NCBI GenBank assembly: GCA_020832565.1
Contig: JAFIEI010000008.1
Location: forward strand, 1 to 64,000
Direction: 5' to 3'
Source of the DNA: Salinarimonas sp.
Lineage (GTDB): Bacteria; Pseudomonadota; Alphaproteobacteria; Rhizobiales; Beijerinckiaceae
Length of the DNA stretch: 64,000 bases
Below the pieces are notes generated by a model. The model saw only the letters and a list, made by a program, of their open reading frames with translations, ran no database searches and was not told the DNA's origin. The position numbers and the translations under genes are program-made. This document shows positions 1 to 9,744 of the stretch, one piece after another. Each line of letters begins with the position of its first letter. Within the stretch, counting starts at the first letter, position 1.

Positions 1-73
1 CGAGGCATTGCCCGATCCGGTCTTCGCAGCGGAAGCAGCCTGCGCCTGACGCGTGTGGAAGCTGCACGCGCTC

Positions 74-1723
74 TCACTCTCGCCCGCCCTTGTCGAGGAG
101 CGCCAGCAGGGTGTCGATCACATCCGCCTCGGCTGCGGGCTTGTCCCAGCGGATGCGGTGGATGCGCGGAAAGCGCATGGCGATGCCCGATTTGTGGCGC
201 GGGGAGCGCTGCAGCCCCTCAAAGGCAATCTCCAGCACGAGTCCCTCATCCGTGCCATGGGCGACTTCGCGCACCGGGCCGTAGCGCGCGCGGGTATTGG
301 CGCGCACATGCCGGTCGAGCTGGCCGAGTTCGGAATCGGTGAAACCGAAATAGGCCTTGCCGACGGGTACCAGCCGCCATCCCTCGTCTTCTTCGCGCCA
401 GATCCCGAAGGTGAAATCCGAATAGAAGGACGAGCGCTTGCCATGGCCGCGCTGGGCGTACATCAAAACGGCATCGACGAGATGCGGGTCGCGCTTCCAC
501 TTGAACCACTGCCCCTTCGGCCGGCCCGGAAGATAGGGGCTTTCCGCGCGCTTGAGCATCAGCCCCTCCACCGCCGCCGCATCCGCCCCGGCACCCGCTG
601 TTTCCGGATCGGCGCGAGCTGATGCCAGCGCCTGCCAATCGGTGAAGGGGACGGGCGGCGACAGGTCGATACGCGTGTCGCGCCAACCCGCTGCAGTTTC
701 TTCCAGTGCGGCGCGGCGTTCCCGGAAGGGCAGGGGGCGCAGATCCTCGCCGGCGCGCGCGAGCAGATCATAAGCGCGGATATGGGCGGGATATTCCGTC
801 ATCAGCTTGCGCGAGACGCTCTTGCGGTTGAGCCGCTGCTGGAGGACGTTGAAGCTCTGCACGCGCCCATCGCGCAGGATCAGCAATTCCCCGTCGATGA
901 CGCAGTCCTCCGGCAGCGCCTCGAGCAGATCGGGGAAGGCGAGCGAGATATCCTCGCCGGTGCGTGAATAGATCCGCCGCACCAGGCGCCCCTCGGCATC
1001 GCGGGCACAGGCCGCCTGCACGCGAATCCCGTCCCACTTCCATTCTGCGACGAAATCCGCAGGATCGAGGGCATCAACGCCATCCGCGTCGAGGGGATGG
1101 GCCAGCATGGGCGGGCGGAAAGGGACCGGGTCGCGGCTTTCAGGCCGCGGCGCCGTGCCTTGCGCCCAGGCGAAGAGCGCTTCATAGGGCGGCTCCAGCC
1201 CGTGCCAGACTTCCTCGATATCATCCGGCTCCAGCGGACCGAGTTCCGCAAGCGCGACCTTGGCGAGCCGCGCCGAAACGCCGACGCGCAACCCCCCGGT
1301 GATCAGCTTGAGCAATGCCCAGCGGCCATTCTCGTCGAGCCGGTCGAGCCAACTCGCAAGCAGTGCGGGCAATCCGGCCTTGCCGGTCTGCGACAGGCCA
1401 GTCACCACTTCCGACAGGGTCGGTTGCGGCTCGTCGTCGGCGCCGGGTTCAGGCTGCGGCCAGAGCAGCGCCACCGTCTCGGCCAGATCGCCGACATAAT
1501 TATAGGACATCTCGAACAGGACCGGATCGACCCGCTCGGTGATCAATGCGCGGATGAGCCCCGCCTTGGCCTCGCGGAAAGCCAGGCCTCCCGTCAGTGC
1601 CGCCAGCGCATAGCCGCGTTCGGGGTCCGGGCGGCGGGTGAAATGATCGGCGAGCAGGCGGATCTTGGCGTTGCGCCCGGATTCGAAGGCGAGCCGGTCG
1701 AGCAGGGCGGCGAAATCCTGCAT
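74..1723 (-). CDS. ATP-dependent DNA ligase (ligase-associated DNA repair type)
   Basis: Seals nicks in duplex DNA using ATP. The 549-residue product has an N-terminal ligase domain, then the adenylation domain with the motif EWKWDGIR, whose lysine (about residue 229) is the expected AMP-accepting residue, then a C-terminal OB-fold region ending near the stop. The frame is open further upstream, but the ATG at 1723 (MQDFAALLDRL) lies 37 bp after the exonuclease stop and behind a GGGGAG-like site, so it is preferred. The exonuclease gene is directly upstream. In many bacteria these two belong to a cluster with an Lhr-type helicase and a phosphoesterase; those partners would lie beyond the left edge and cannot be seen. 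Family assignment is secure; the repair role is inferred from the family. Confidence 0.93.
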   Translation of the reverse strand: MQDFAALLDRLAFESGRNAKIRLLADHFTRRPDPERGYALAALTGGLAFREAKAGLIRALITERVDPVLFEMSYNYVGDLAETVALLWPQPEPGADDEPQPTLSEVVTGLSQTGKAGLPALLASWLDRLDENGRWALLKLITGGLRVGVSARLAKVALAELGPLEPDDIEEVWHGLEPPYEALFAWAQGTAPRPESRDPVPFRPPMLAHPLDADGVDALDPADFVAEWKWDGIRVQAACARDAEGRLVRRIYSRTGEDISLAFPDLLEALPEDCVIDGELLILRDGRVQSFNVLQQRLNRKSVSRKLMTEYPAHIRAYDLLARAGEDLRPLPFRERRAALEETAAGWRDTRIDLSPPVPFTDWQALASARADPETAGAGADAAAVEGLMLKRAESPYLPGRPKGQWFKWKRDPHLVDAVLMYAQRGHGKRSSFYSDFTFGIWREEDEGWRLVPVGKAYFGFTDSELGQLDRHVRANTRARYGPVREVAHGTDEGLVLEIAFEGLQRSPRHKSGIAMRFPRIHRIRWDKPAAEADVIDTLLALLDKGGRE

Positions 1724-1760
1724 CAGCGGGGCTCCCCGAGGCGATGCGAGCGGCGCGGCA

Positions 1761-2777
1761 TCATGACTGCGCCTCCTCCTCGCCATAGCCGAGCAGGTTG
1801 AGCGGGCGGGCCGCGATTCCCTCGCCCGCACACCAATGCGCCAGCGCATCCGCCTCGCCATGGGTGAGCCAGACCTCGCCGGCCCCGGTCTCGCGGATGG
1901 TGGCGATCAGATCGTCCCAATCGGCGTGATCGGAGACGACCAGCGGCAGTTCGACGCCTTTCTGGCGGGCGCGGGCGCGCACCCGCATCCAGCCGCTGGC
2001 AAAGCATGCGATCGGATCGGGAAACTTGCGCGACCAGCGATCCTGCATGGCCGATGGCGGGCAGATCACGATCTCGCCGGCGAGCTTTGCACGATCTTCT
2101 GCGGCGACCTTGCACAGGGGGCCGAGATCGATGCCTTGCGCTATGTAATAATCGCTGAGCTTTTCCAGCGCCCCGTGCAGCCAGATCGGGCGGTCATAGC
2201 CCTGCGCACGCAACAGCGCGATCATGCGCTGCGCCTTGCCGAGCGCATAGGCGCCCACGAGATGGGCGCGATCGGGAAACAGCCGGGTCGAGGCGATCAG
2301 CTTGCCGATTTCCTCGCGGATCGGGGGATGACGGAAGACGGGCAGGCCGAAAGTGGCTTCGCTGACGAAGACATCGCAGGGCACGCATTCGAAGGCAGCG
2401 CAGGTCGGATCCTCGCCGCGCTTGTAATCACCGGTAATGACGAGCCGCAGCCCGCCGCGCTCGATGACGATCTGGGCGGAACCCAGCACATGGCCGGCGG
2501 GGACGAAGCGCAGATCGACATCGCCGATGCGAAGCACCTCGCCATAGGAAGCGCGCTGCGTCGTCTGCGCGAAATTCTCGCCATAGCGCAGGGCCATGAT
2601 GTCGAGGGTCTCGGCGGTGGCGAGCACATGGGTGTGGCCCGGGCGGGCGTGATCGGCATGGCCGTGCGTCACGACCGCCCGCGATACCGGGCGCAACGGG
2701 TCGATATGAAAATCGCCCGGCGGGCAATACAGCCCCTGCGGTGTCAGCGTGATCAGTTCCTCGGCGCGTGGCGTCAT
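1761..2777 (-). CDS. Ligase-associated DNA exonuclease (metallo-beta-lactamase fold)
   Basis: A 338-residue metallo-beta-lactamase/beta-CASP-like nuclease. The metal-binding motif THGHADH lies at residues 37-43, followed by further conserved histidines (for example GHVLGSAQ). Its length matches the family of exonucleases encoded beside ATP-dependent ligases, and the ligase follows 37 bp downstream on the same strand, which supports an operon and a shared repair job. The ATG at 2777 (MTPRAEELI) was chosen over one 20 codons upstream because family members begin close to the LTPQGLYCP segment. The biochemical direction and substrate are known only by analogy. Confidence 0.9.
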   Translation of the reverse strand: MTPRAEELITLTPQGLYCPPGDFHIDPLRPVSRAVVTHGHADHARPGHTHVLATAETLDIMALRYGENFAQTTQRASYGEVLRIGDVDLRFVPAGHVLGSAQIVIERGGLRLVITGDYKRGEDPTCAAFECVPCDVFVSEATFGLPVFRHPPIREEIGKLIASTRLFPDRAHLVGAYALGKAQRMIALLRAQGYDRPIWLHGALEKLSDYYIAQGIDLGPLCKVAAEDRAKLAGEIVICPPSAMQDRWSRKFPDPIACFASGWMRVRARARQKGVELPLVVSDHADWDDLIATIRETGAGEVWLTHGEADALAHWCAGEGIAARPLNLLGYGEEEAQS

Positions 2778-2927
2778 GGCTTGCTTTATAGCGCGGTGGC
2801 GGGCAAGCGACAGTACCGGCGACGGCGGGCTGTTCATCGCTGCAAGCGGGATCGGGCATTCCTTGCGGTTGTCTCAACGGTGTCGCTTGTCCAATTTATA
2901 GCCGAAACCATCCGGAGCTGACGCATT

Positions 2928-5297
2928 ATGAACAAGCCGCTCGATCTCGATGCCATCGCCACGATGAAATTCGGTGTGGGCCAAAGCGTCCCGCGCAAGG
3001 AGGATCCCGTCCTCGTCAGAGGCGAGGGACAGTATTCCGACGATGTCAATCTCGACGGCCAGCTCTACGCGGCGCTCGTGCGCAGCCAGTATCCGCACGG
3101 CAAAATCCGCAGCGTCGATACCAGCGCAGCGCTCGCCATGGAGGGCGTCGTCGCGGTGATCACCGGGCAGGATCTCGCCGAAGCCGGCTATGGCCCGATT
3201 GTTTCCACGCTCGGCTTCAAGAATCGCGACGGCTCGCCGATGGGCAATGTCGCGCGCGCCGCCTTCGCCACCGACAAGGTGCGCTATATCGGCGACCCGA
3301 TCGCCATGGTCGTGGCACATACGCCCGAACAGGCCCGCGATGCGGTCGAGGCGGTGGAGGTGGATGTCGATCCGCTCGACGCCGTGGTCGAGCCCTCGCA
3401 GGCGATGAGCCCTGATGCGCCGCAGATCTATGACGACATTCCGCAAAACCGGGTGGTCGATTTCCATTACGGTGACGCGGATGCGGTTGCGCAGGCCTTC
3501 ACCTACGCCGCCCATGTGACGCGCCTTCCGATCGTCTCCAACCGCGTCATCGTCGCGGCGATGGAGCCGCGTTCGGCGATTGCGGAATATGACGCCGAGG
3601 GCGGGCGCTGGACCATGCATATGGGCAGCCAGGGCGTGTTCGGCATGCGCGCGCTCCTCGCCAAGCAGGTGCTCGGCGTCGAGACCGACAAGCTGCGCAT
3701 CCGCACCCGCCATGTCGGTGGTTCGTTCGGCATGAAATCGGCGGTCTATCCGGAATATGTCGGGCTGTTGCATGCTGCGCGGCTGCTCGGACGCCCGGTG
3801 AAATGGACCGATACGCGTTCGGAGAGCTTCGTCTCCGATACGCATGGCCGCGCCATCGAACTCGAAGCCGCGCTGGCCCTCGACGAGAAGGGACGTTTTC
3901 TCGCGGTGAGGCTCGAAGGCTTTGCCGATATGGGCGCCTATCTGTGCCACGTCTCGCCGATGTTCTCGACGCTCAACCTCGCCAAGAACGTGGTCAGCGT
4001 CTATCGCACCAAGCTCGTCGAGGTTGATGTCGCGGCGGTGCTCACCAATACCTCGCCGATGGGCCCCTATCGCGGGGCGGGGCGGCCGGATGCCAATTAC
4101 GTCATGGAACGGCTGATCGATACGGCGGCGGTCGAGATGGGAATCGACCGGGCGGTCATGCGCCGGCGCAACCATATCAAACCCTCGCAGATGCCCTATG
4201 CGACCCCGGCCGAGACGCTCTATGACAGTGGCGAATTCACGGCCCTGCTCGACAAGGCTCTGGAAGCTTCCGACTGGAAGGGCTTTCGCAAACGCCGCCG
4301 CGAGAGCGAGAAGAAGGGAATGCTGCGCGGCATCGGCATCGGCCAGTATCTCGAGGTCACCGCCCCGCCGGTCAACGAGATGGGCGGTATCCGCTTCGAG
4401 AAGGACGGCACGGTGACGATCATCACCGGCACGCTCGATTATGGCCAGGGCCATGCCTCGGCCTTCGCCCAGGTGCTCACCAGCCGGCTCGGCGTGCCCT
4501 TCGACAAGATCAACCTGCTCCAGGGCGACAGCGACGAGCTGGTCGCCGGTGGCGGGACGGGCGGGTCGAAATCGATCATGGCGAGCGGCGCGGCCATCCT
4601 GGAAGCGAGCGACAAGGTGATCGAGAAGGGGCGTGCCATTGCCGCCCATGTGCTAGAAGCCGCCGCCGCCGATATCGAATTCAGCGATGGCGGCTTCGCC
4701 ATTGTCGGCACCGACCGTACAATCGGCATCATGGAACTCGCTGCGAAGCTGCGCGAGGGGATGGCGCTGCCCGAAGGCGTTCCCGACAGCCTCGATGTCA
4801 GCCATATCCATGAAAGTGCGCCCTCGGCTTATCCCAACGGCTGCCATGTGGCCGAGGTCGAGATCGATCCGGAGACCGGGATGGTGCGCATCGACCGCTA
4901 TGTCGCGGTCAATGATTTCGGCACCATCGTCAATCCGATGCTGGTCACGGGCCAGCTGCATGGCGGCATCGTGCAGGGCTTCGGCCAGGCGGTGATGGAG
5001 CGCGTCGTCTATGACGAGAGCGGCCAGTTCGTCACCGGCTCCTTCATGGATTACGCCCTGCCGCGCGCCGAAGATGTGCCGTTCTTCGATTTCGACAGCC
5101 ATTCCGTGCCCGCCACCACTAACCTGCTCGGCGCCAAGGGTTGCGGCGAGGCGGGCTGTGCGGGTTCGCTGCCGTCGATCATGAACGCCATCGTCGATGC
5201 CCTGCGCCCGCTCGGCATCAACCACGTCAACATGCCGGCCACGCCGCAGGTGCTGTGGAAGCTGATCCGCGGCGCGCGCGCGGCGGGCCGCAGCTGA
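2928..5297 (+). CDS. Xanthine dehydrogenase/CO dehydrogenase family molybdopterin-binding subunit (CoxL-like, orphan)
   Basis: A 789-residue large catalytic subunit of the molybdenum hydroxylase family. It has the N-terminal ald_Xan_dh_C domain (about residues 20-135) and then the long molybdopterin-binding region. The active-site loop reads PYRGAGR, as in form II CoxL proteins, not the CSFR signature of true form I CO dehydrogenase. The C-terminal KGCGEAGCAG segment contains the usual catalytic glutamate. Normal enzymes also need FAD-binding (CoxM) and 2Fe-2S (CoxS) subunits; neither is adjacent. The substrate cannot be told from sequence and is unlikely to be CO. The gene appears to be a single transcription unit between divergent exonuclease and co-directional hrcA. 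Confidence 0.88.
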   Translation: MNKPLDLDAIATMKFGVGQSVPRKEDPVLVRGEGQYSDDVNLDGQLYAALVRSQYPHGKIRSVDTSAALAMEGVVAVITGQDLAEAGYGPIVSTLGFKNRDGSPMGNVARAAFATDKVRYIGDPIAMVVAHTPEQARDAVEAVEVDVDPLDAVVEPSQAMSPDAPQIYDDIPQNRVVDFHYGDADAVAQAFTYAAHVTRLPIVSNRVIVAAMEPRSAIAEYDAEGGRWTMHMGSQGVFGMRALLAKQVLGVETDKLRIRTRHVGGSFGMKSAVYPEYVGLLHAARLLGRPVKWTDTRSESFVSDTHGRAIELEAALALDEKGRFLAVRLEGFADMGAYLCHVSPMFSTLNLAKNVVSVYRTKLVEVDVAAVLTNTSPMGPYRGAGRPDANYVMERLIDTAAVEMGIDRAVMRRRNHIKPSQMPYATPAETLYDSGEFTALLDKALEASDWKGFRKRRRESEKKGMLRGIGIGQYLEVTAPPVNEMGGIRFEKDGTVTIITGTLDYGQGHASAFAQVLTSRLGVPFDKINLLQGDSDELVAGGGTGGSKSIMASGAAILEASDKVIEKGRAIAAHVLEAAAADIEFSDGGFAIVGTDRTIGIMELAAKLREGMALPEGVPDSLDVSHIHESAPSAYPNGCHVAEVEIDPETGMVRIDRYVAVNDFGTIVNPMLVTGQLHGGIVQGFGQAVMERVVYDESGQFVTGSFMDYALPRAEDVPFFDFDSHSVPATTNLLGAKGCGEAGCAGSLPSIMNAIVDALRPLGINHVNMPATPQVLWKLIRGARAAGRS

Positions 5298-5404
5298 TCG
5301 GTCCGCATGCGCGGGCAGGATGCGGAATTGTTGGCGCTGTCGGTGGTGCGGTGTAAGCTGCGGGCGCTTTTCGCTTTTTCGCATGCAAGGTAACAGCCCG
5401 GGCC

Positions 5405-6502
5405 ATGGTCTATGACAACAACGATTCACGTATCGGTCTCGCGCGTGCCCAGACGCTGAGTGATCTCAACGAGCGCTCCCGCGAGATCTTCCGGCAGATC
5501 GTCGAGAATTATCTCGCCTCGGGCGAACCGCTCGGTTCGCGCAACATTTCGCGCCTGCTCTCCGTCTCGCTCTCCCCGGCGAGCGTGCGCAACGTGATGG
5601 CGGATCTCGAGCAGGCCGGCCTGATCTACGCGCCCCATACCAGCGCCGGGCGCCTGCCGACGGAGAGCGGCTTGCGCTTCTTCGTCGATGCCATGCTGGA
5701 GATCGGCGATCTCGATCGTTCGGAGCGTGAACGCATCGAGGTGGAGATGCGGGCCGCGGCCATGGAGCAGAATTTCGAAGGCGCGCTGGCTCAGGCCTCG
5801 GCCATGCTTTCGGGCCTGTCGCGCGGGGCCGGCGTGGTGGCGACGACGAAGCAGGACGTGCCGCTCAAACATATCGAATTCGTACGCCTCGACCCGGCGC
5901 GCGCCCTCGTCGTCCTCGTCTCCGAGGACGGCTCGGTGGAAAACCGCCTGCTCGACCTACCGCCGGGCCTGCCCGCCTCGGCGCTGGTCGAGGCCGGGAA
6001 TTTCCTCAATGCCCGCATTCGCGGCAAGACTCTCGCCGATATCAAGCGCGAGGCGCAGGTCATGCGCGAGTCGATGGAGCAGGAACTCGACACCCTTACC
6101 GCACGACTGATCGAGGCGGGCGTGGCCATGCCGGCGCAAAGCGGCGAGGCACGGCATCTGATCGTGCGCGGCCAGGCCAATCTTCTGGAGGATCTCAAGG
6201 CGCTGGAGGATCTCGAACGCATCCGGCTGCTCTTCGACGATCTCGAGACCCAGACCGATGTCGTCGAATTGCTCACCCGTGCCGAACACGGCGAGGGGGT
6301 GCGCATTTTCATCGGCTCGGAAAACAAGCTGTTCTCGCTCTCGGGCTCCTCACTGATCGCCGCGCCCTTTCACGATCCCCAGCAGAAGATCGTCGGCGTG
6401 CTCGGCGTGATCGGCCCGACGCGGCTGAACTACGCCAAGATCGTCCCCATGGTCGACTATACCGCACGCGTGCTCTCGCGCATCATCCAGGAGGGGCGTT
6501 GA
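5405..6502 (+). CDS. hrcA: Heat-inducible transcription repressor HrcA
   Basis: Represses groESL/dnaK-type heat-shock operons by binding CIRCE elements; GroEL is its known co-regulator in other bacteria. The 365-residue product begins with a winged-helix domain ([20 protein letters not shown], then the [21 protein letters not shown] helix region), followed by the GAF-like HrcA core with IFIGSENK and the C-terminal [17 protein letters not shown] motif. Length fits the family. In many alphaproteobacteria grpE follows hrcA; here the next gene is a convergent XRE regulator, so hrcA stands alone. No CIRCE inverted repeat was seen in front of it. A weak AAGG site lies about 14 nt before the ATG. 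Confidence 0.95.
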   Translation: MVYDNNDSRIGLARAQTLSDLNERSREIFRQIVENYLASGEPLGSRNISRLLSVSLSPASVRNVMADLEQAGLIYAPHTSAGRLPTESGLRFFVDAMLEIGDLDRSERERIEVEMRAAAMEQNFEGALAQASAMLSGLSRGAGVVATTKQDVPLKHIEFVRLDPARALVVLVSEDGSVENRLLDLPPGLPASALVEAGNFLNARIRGKTLADIKREAQVMRESMEQELDTLTARLIEAGVAMPAQSGEARHLIVRGQANLLEDLKALEDLERIRLLFDDLETQTDVVELLTRAEHGEGVRIFIGSENKLFSLSGSSLIAAPFHDPQQKIVGVLGVIGPTRLNYAKIVPMVDYTARVLSRIIQEGR

Positions 6503-6559
6503 GCGGGGGCATTTACGAGGGTCGTTGAAGCAGAAGGGACGGGTTCAGCCCACCCAGTC

Positions 6560-7003
6560 TCAATACGCCAGATCGTGCAGCGTGATACCGAGCGCATCGG
6601 CCAGGGCACGGAGGGTGGCGACGGAGTCCTGTTTGCGTCCGGTTTCGATCTCGGCGATGTTGACGCGGTTCACGGCGGCCTTTTCGGCCAGCGCAGCCTG
6701 GGTCGGGCCGCGCAGATTGCGATAAACCCGGAACGGGTTTCCCCTGGGGCTTTCGCCATCGAGCAGGCGGTCGAGATACGCTGCGGGGATCAGTTCGTCA
6801 GCGCCGGCGGCCAGGTTCGCCTTGCTGCGATCATTGGCCTGAAGCACTTCCATACCTTCGGCTGCCGCGCAAAGCCGCTCGTATTCGGCAATCGGGAGCG
6901 TGACCGTTTCGCGCACCGCAAGTGCTGTCCTCTTCTTCTTGCTTTTTTGTCGTTTTGCCAACCCGGACATTGCCCGGCAATCCGATGACAACGCTGCGTT
7001 CAT
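6560..7003 (-). CDS. XRE-family helix-turn-helix protein (antitoxin-like)
   Basis: A 147-residue protein with a basic N-terminus (KRQKSKKKR), a middle segment resembling the linker of Phd/HigA-like antitoxins (ETVTLPIAEYERL), and a C-terminal HTH of the Cro/CI type (about residues 95-145, QAALAEKAAVNRVNIAEIETGRK). No toxin gene sits beside it, so it is either a solitary regulator or an orphan antitoxin. The start is uncertain: the ATG at 7003 lacks a clear ribosome site, and the ATG at 6970 (MSGLAKRQ) is an equally good candidate. Confidence 0.75.
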   Translation of the reverse strand: MNAALSSDCRAMSGLAKRQKSKKKRTALAVRETVTLPIAEYERLCAAAEGMEVLQANDRSKANLAAGADELIPAAYLDRLLDGESPRGNPFRVYRNLRGPTQAALAEKAAVNRVNIAEIETGRKQDSVATLRALADALGITLHDLAY

Positions 7004-7198
7004 TCACTGACCCGCAGATGACACCTCGACCGTATCCGCTTGCAAGTCACCGCCCGAGCCGACACACTCTTTCTGCGAACGGTCCGGGTTGGCAGCGCTC
7101 ATTTCGCGGCTTATGTTTCGGGTAGTAGCGAAACGCAATCAACTGCCGTTCGCAGACAAGACCGCAGAATGCGGCGCAAATGGAGGGAGAGGGCGAGC

Positions 7199-8257
7199 AT
7201 GTTGTCGTCGGACATCGATTTCACTCGCGGCCAGGACCGTGACGCCACCGCTCCGCTGATCGACCCGTTCGGGCGCGCCATCAGCTATCTGCGAGTCTCG
7301 GTGACGGATCGTTGCGATTTCCGCTGCGTCTATTGCATGTCCGAGGACATGACCTTCCTGCCCAAGCGCGATCTTTTGACGCTGGAAGAGCTCGACCGGC
7401 TCTGCACCGTCTTCGTCAATCAGGGCGTGAAGAAGCTGCGCATCACCGGCGGCGAGCCGCTCGTGCGGCGCAACATCATGAGCTTTTTCGAGGGCATGAC
7501 CCGCCATCTCGAGAGCGGCGCGCTGGAAGAGCTGACGGTGACCACCAACGGCTCCCAGCTCGCGCGCCACGCGCAGCACCTCGCTGATTGCGGCGTCAAG
7601 CGCATCAACGTGTCGATGGATACGCTCGATCCCGACAAGTTCCGCCACATCACCCGCTGGGGCGATCTCGGCAAGGTGCTGGCGGGGATCGACGCGGCGC
7701 AGGCGGCGGGGCTCAAGGTCAAGATCAATGCCGTGGCGCTCAAGGATTTCAACGAGGACGAGATCGTCCCGATGATCGAATGGGCGCACGGGCGCGGTAT
7801 GGATCTCACCCTGATCGAGGTGATGCCGCTGGGCGAGATCGAGACCGACCGCGCCGACCAGTTCCTCTCGCTCAGGCAGGTGCGCGCCTCGCTGCTCGAC
7901 CGCTACACCCTGACCGACCTGCCCGATCGCACCGGCGGGCCGGCGCGCTATGTCCGCATCGAGGAGACGGGCGGGCGGCTCGGCTTCATCACGCCGCTGA
8001 CGCATAATTTCTGCGAGAGCTGCAACCGGGTGCGCCTCACCTGCACGGGCACGCTCTATATGTGTCTCGGCCAGGAGGATGCGTCCGATTTGCGCGAGCC
8101 CTTGCGCGCCTCGGAGAGCGACGAGCCCGTTGCAGCAGCGATCCGCAACGCGATCGCGCGCAAGCCCAAGGGGCATGATTTCGTCATCGAACGCGCGAAA
8201 CACGGCGACAGGCAGAACCCGGCAGTGGGGCGCCACATGAGCGTGACCGGCGGCTGA
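7199..8257 (+). CDS. moaA: GTP 3',8-cyclase MoaA
   Basis: First enzyme of molybdenum cofactor synthesis, a radical SAM protein that rearranges GTP to 3',8-cyclo-GTP. The 352-residue product shows the radical SAM cluster C39-x3-C43-x2-C46 ([10 protein letters not shown]), the GGEPL motif, and the second C-terminal cluster [11 protein letters not shown]. It ends in the conserved Gly-Gly dipeptide needed for activity in characterised MoaA. The ATG at 7199 is preceded by a good GGAGGGAGAGG site, which decides it over an upstream in-frame start at 7040. Other moa/mob genes are not in the window. A molybdenum hydroxylase subunit lies at 2.9-5.3 kb and would need this cofactor. Confidence 0.95.
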   Translation: MLSSDIDFTRGQDRDATAPLIDPFGRAISYLRVSVTDRCDFRCVYCMSEDMTFLPKRDLLTLEELDRLCTVFVNQGVKKLRITGGEPLVRRNIMSFFEGMTRHLESGALEELTVTTNGSQLARHAQHLADCGVKRINVSMDTLDPDKFRHITRWGDLGKVLAGIDAAQAAGLKVKINAVALKDFNEDEIVPMIEWAHGRGMDLTLIEVMPLGEIETDRADQFLSLRQVRASLLDRYTLTDLPDRTGGPARYVRIEETGGRLGFITPLTHNFCESCNRVRLTCTGTLYMCLGQEDASDLREPLRASESDEPVAAAIRNAIARKPKGHDFVIERAKHGDRQNPAVGRHMSVTGG

Positions 8258-8322
8258 GCCGGGGCGAATCCGGGGGATACTCTTTTTCTCTCGCATTTTG
8301 CGTGAATTGCGATAAAACACGC

Positions 8323-8338
8323 TCAAACATGTGTTTGA
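8323..8338. promoter_or_regulatory. 7-bp inverted repeat just upstream of cysK
   Basis: TCAAACA-TG-TGTTTGA, a perfect 7-bp inverted repeat with a 2-bp spacer, ends 16 bp before the cysK start codon and just before its ribosome site. It could be an operator for a sulfur-responsive regulator or a leader hairpin; the sequence does not say which. Confidence 0.4.
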
Positions 8339-8354
8339 CGTAAAGGACACCCCC

Positions 8355-9392
8355 ATGGCCGCGCATATCAAGAACGGCATCATCGAAGCGATCGGCAACA
8401 CGCCGCTCATCCGTCTGAAGAAAGCCTCCGAGATCACCGGCTGCACCATTCTCGGCAAGGCCGAGTTCATGAACCCGGGCCAATCCGTGAAGGATCGCGC
8501 GGCGCTCGCCATCATCCGCGACGCGGAGCGGCGTGGCACATTGCGCCCCGGCGGTGTGATCGTGGAGGGCACTGCCGGCAATACCGGGATCGGGCTCTCC
8601 CTCGTCGGCAACGCGCTGGGCTATCGCACGGTGATCGTGATCCCGGAAACGCAGAGCCAGGAGAAGAAGGACATGCTGCGGCTCGCCGGCGCCGAGCTCG
8701 TCGAGGTTCCCGCCGTCGCCTATGCCAATCCCAACAATTACGTGAAGGTCTCCGGGCGCCTGGCCGAGCGACTGGCCGCGAGCGAGCCCAACGGCGCCAT
8801 CTGGGCCAACCAGTTCGACAATGTCGCCAACCGCCAGGGTCATTACGAAACCACTGGGCCGGAGGTGTTCGACCAGACCGAGGGCAAGGTCGACGGCTTC
8901 ATCTGCGCGGTGGGCAGCGGCGGCACGCTCGCCGGTGTCGGCATGGCGCTCAAGGAGCGCAACGCGAATATCCGCATCGGGCTCGCCGATCCGATGGGGG
9001 CGGCGCTCTATTCGTTCTATACTACGGGCGAGCTGAAATCTTCGGGCACCTCGATCAGCGAGGGGATCGGCCAGGGCCGCATCACCGCCAATCTCGAGGG
9101 CGCGCCGGTGGACCACGCCTATCAGATCTCCGACGAGGAGGCCTTGCCGATCGTCTTCGACCTCCTGCGCGAGGAGGGCCTGTGCATGGGCGGCTCGACC
9201 GGTATCAACATCGCCGGTGCGATCCGGCTCGCCCGCGAACTCGGGCCGGGCAAGACCATCGTCACCATTCTGTGCGACTACGGCACCCGCTACCAGTCCA
9301 AGCTCTACAATCCCGCCTTCCTGCGCGAGAAGGGGTTGCCGGTGCCGGAATGGCTGGAGCGCGAGAACAATATCGATCCGGGGCTGGTCTGA
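8355..9392 (+). CDS. cysK: Cysteine synthase A (O-acetylserine sulfhydrylase)
   Basis: PLP enzyme that makes cysteine from O-acetylserine and sulfide. The 345-residue product has the PLP lysine K46 in NPGQSVKDRAA, the phosphate-binding TAGNTGIG loop and the GSGGTLAGV loop. It is somewhat longer than E. coli CysK, with a C-terminal extension seen in related alphaproteobacterial enzymes. The ATG at 8355 has an AAGGA site at 8343; the ATG at 8331 lies inside an inverted repeat and has no such site. The gene is followed by a 350-bp gap with hairpins. Confidence 0.92.
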   Translation: MAAHIKNGIIEAIGNTPLIRLKKASEITGCTILGKAEFMNPGQSVKDRAALAIIRDAERRGTLRPGGVIVEGTAGNTGIGLSLVGNALGYRTVIVIPETQSQEKKDMLRLAGAELVEVPAVAYANPNNYVKVSGRLAERLAASEPNGAIWANQFDNVANRQGHYETTGPEVFDQTEGKVDGFICAVGSGGTLAGVGMALKERNANIRIGLADPMGAALYSFYTTGELKSSGTSISEGIGQGRITANLEGAPVDHAYQISDEEALPIVFDLLREEGLCMGGSTGINIAGAIRLARELGPGKTIVTILCDYGTRYQSKLYNPAFLREKGLPVPEWLERENNIDPGLV

Positions 9393-9744
9393 TCAACCGG
9401 GTTTTCGACAGCGCCCGCGCATAATGAAGGGCTGTGACCGCTCTCCCTCCCCTAAGGGGTGGGATTAAGGGTGGGGTGAACCCGCGTGCAGATTCATCAA
9501 GCCGGAGCATGTCACGCAGCGCTCTCCCCCATCCTCGTCCCCTCCCCGCCGGTTAGGGAGGTCCCTGCATGAAGAGCGGTGAAGAATAAGGTCACCGACG
9601 CCTGCAGGCCGCGGATGCACAGCGTCTTTACCCCACCTACAGCAAACCCATGCTGGTATGAGCGCTTGAATCGCCGAGGCGAGGCGGGCGAATTGCCTGC
9701 GACGACGGCTCACGGCGATGCATATACGGATGTAGGGGACGGGT
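9393..9744. other. Intergenic gap with C/T-rich hairpin repeats
   Basis: No gene recognised. It holds a hairpin at 9444-9464 (TCCCTCCCC-TAA-GGGGTGGGA, one T-T mismatch), which may end cysK transcription, and a second weaker one at 9541-9561 (CCTCCC / GGGAGG). The CCCTCCCC/GGGAGG style resembles dispersed intergenic repeats common in GC-rich proteobacteria; a similar element lies at 30177-30200. Confidence 0.5.

Noticed and set aside
2874-4649. 591-codon open frame on the minus strand
   Set aside because: Antisense to the CoxL-like gene, which has clear family motifs on the plus strand.
6560-7003. Complete HigBA-type toxin-antitoxin system
   Set aside because: No toxin frame lies on either side of the XRE gene; only the antitoxin-like regulator is present.
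9444-9561. CRISPR-like or tandem repeat array
   Set aside because: Only two unlike hairpins of C/T-rich sequence; no regular repeat-spacer structure.
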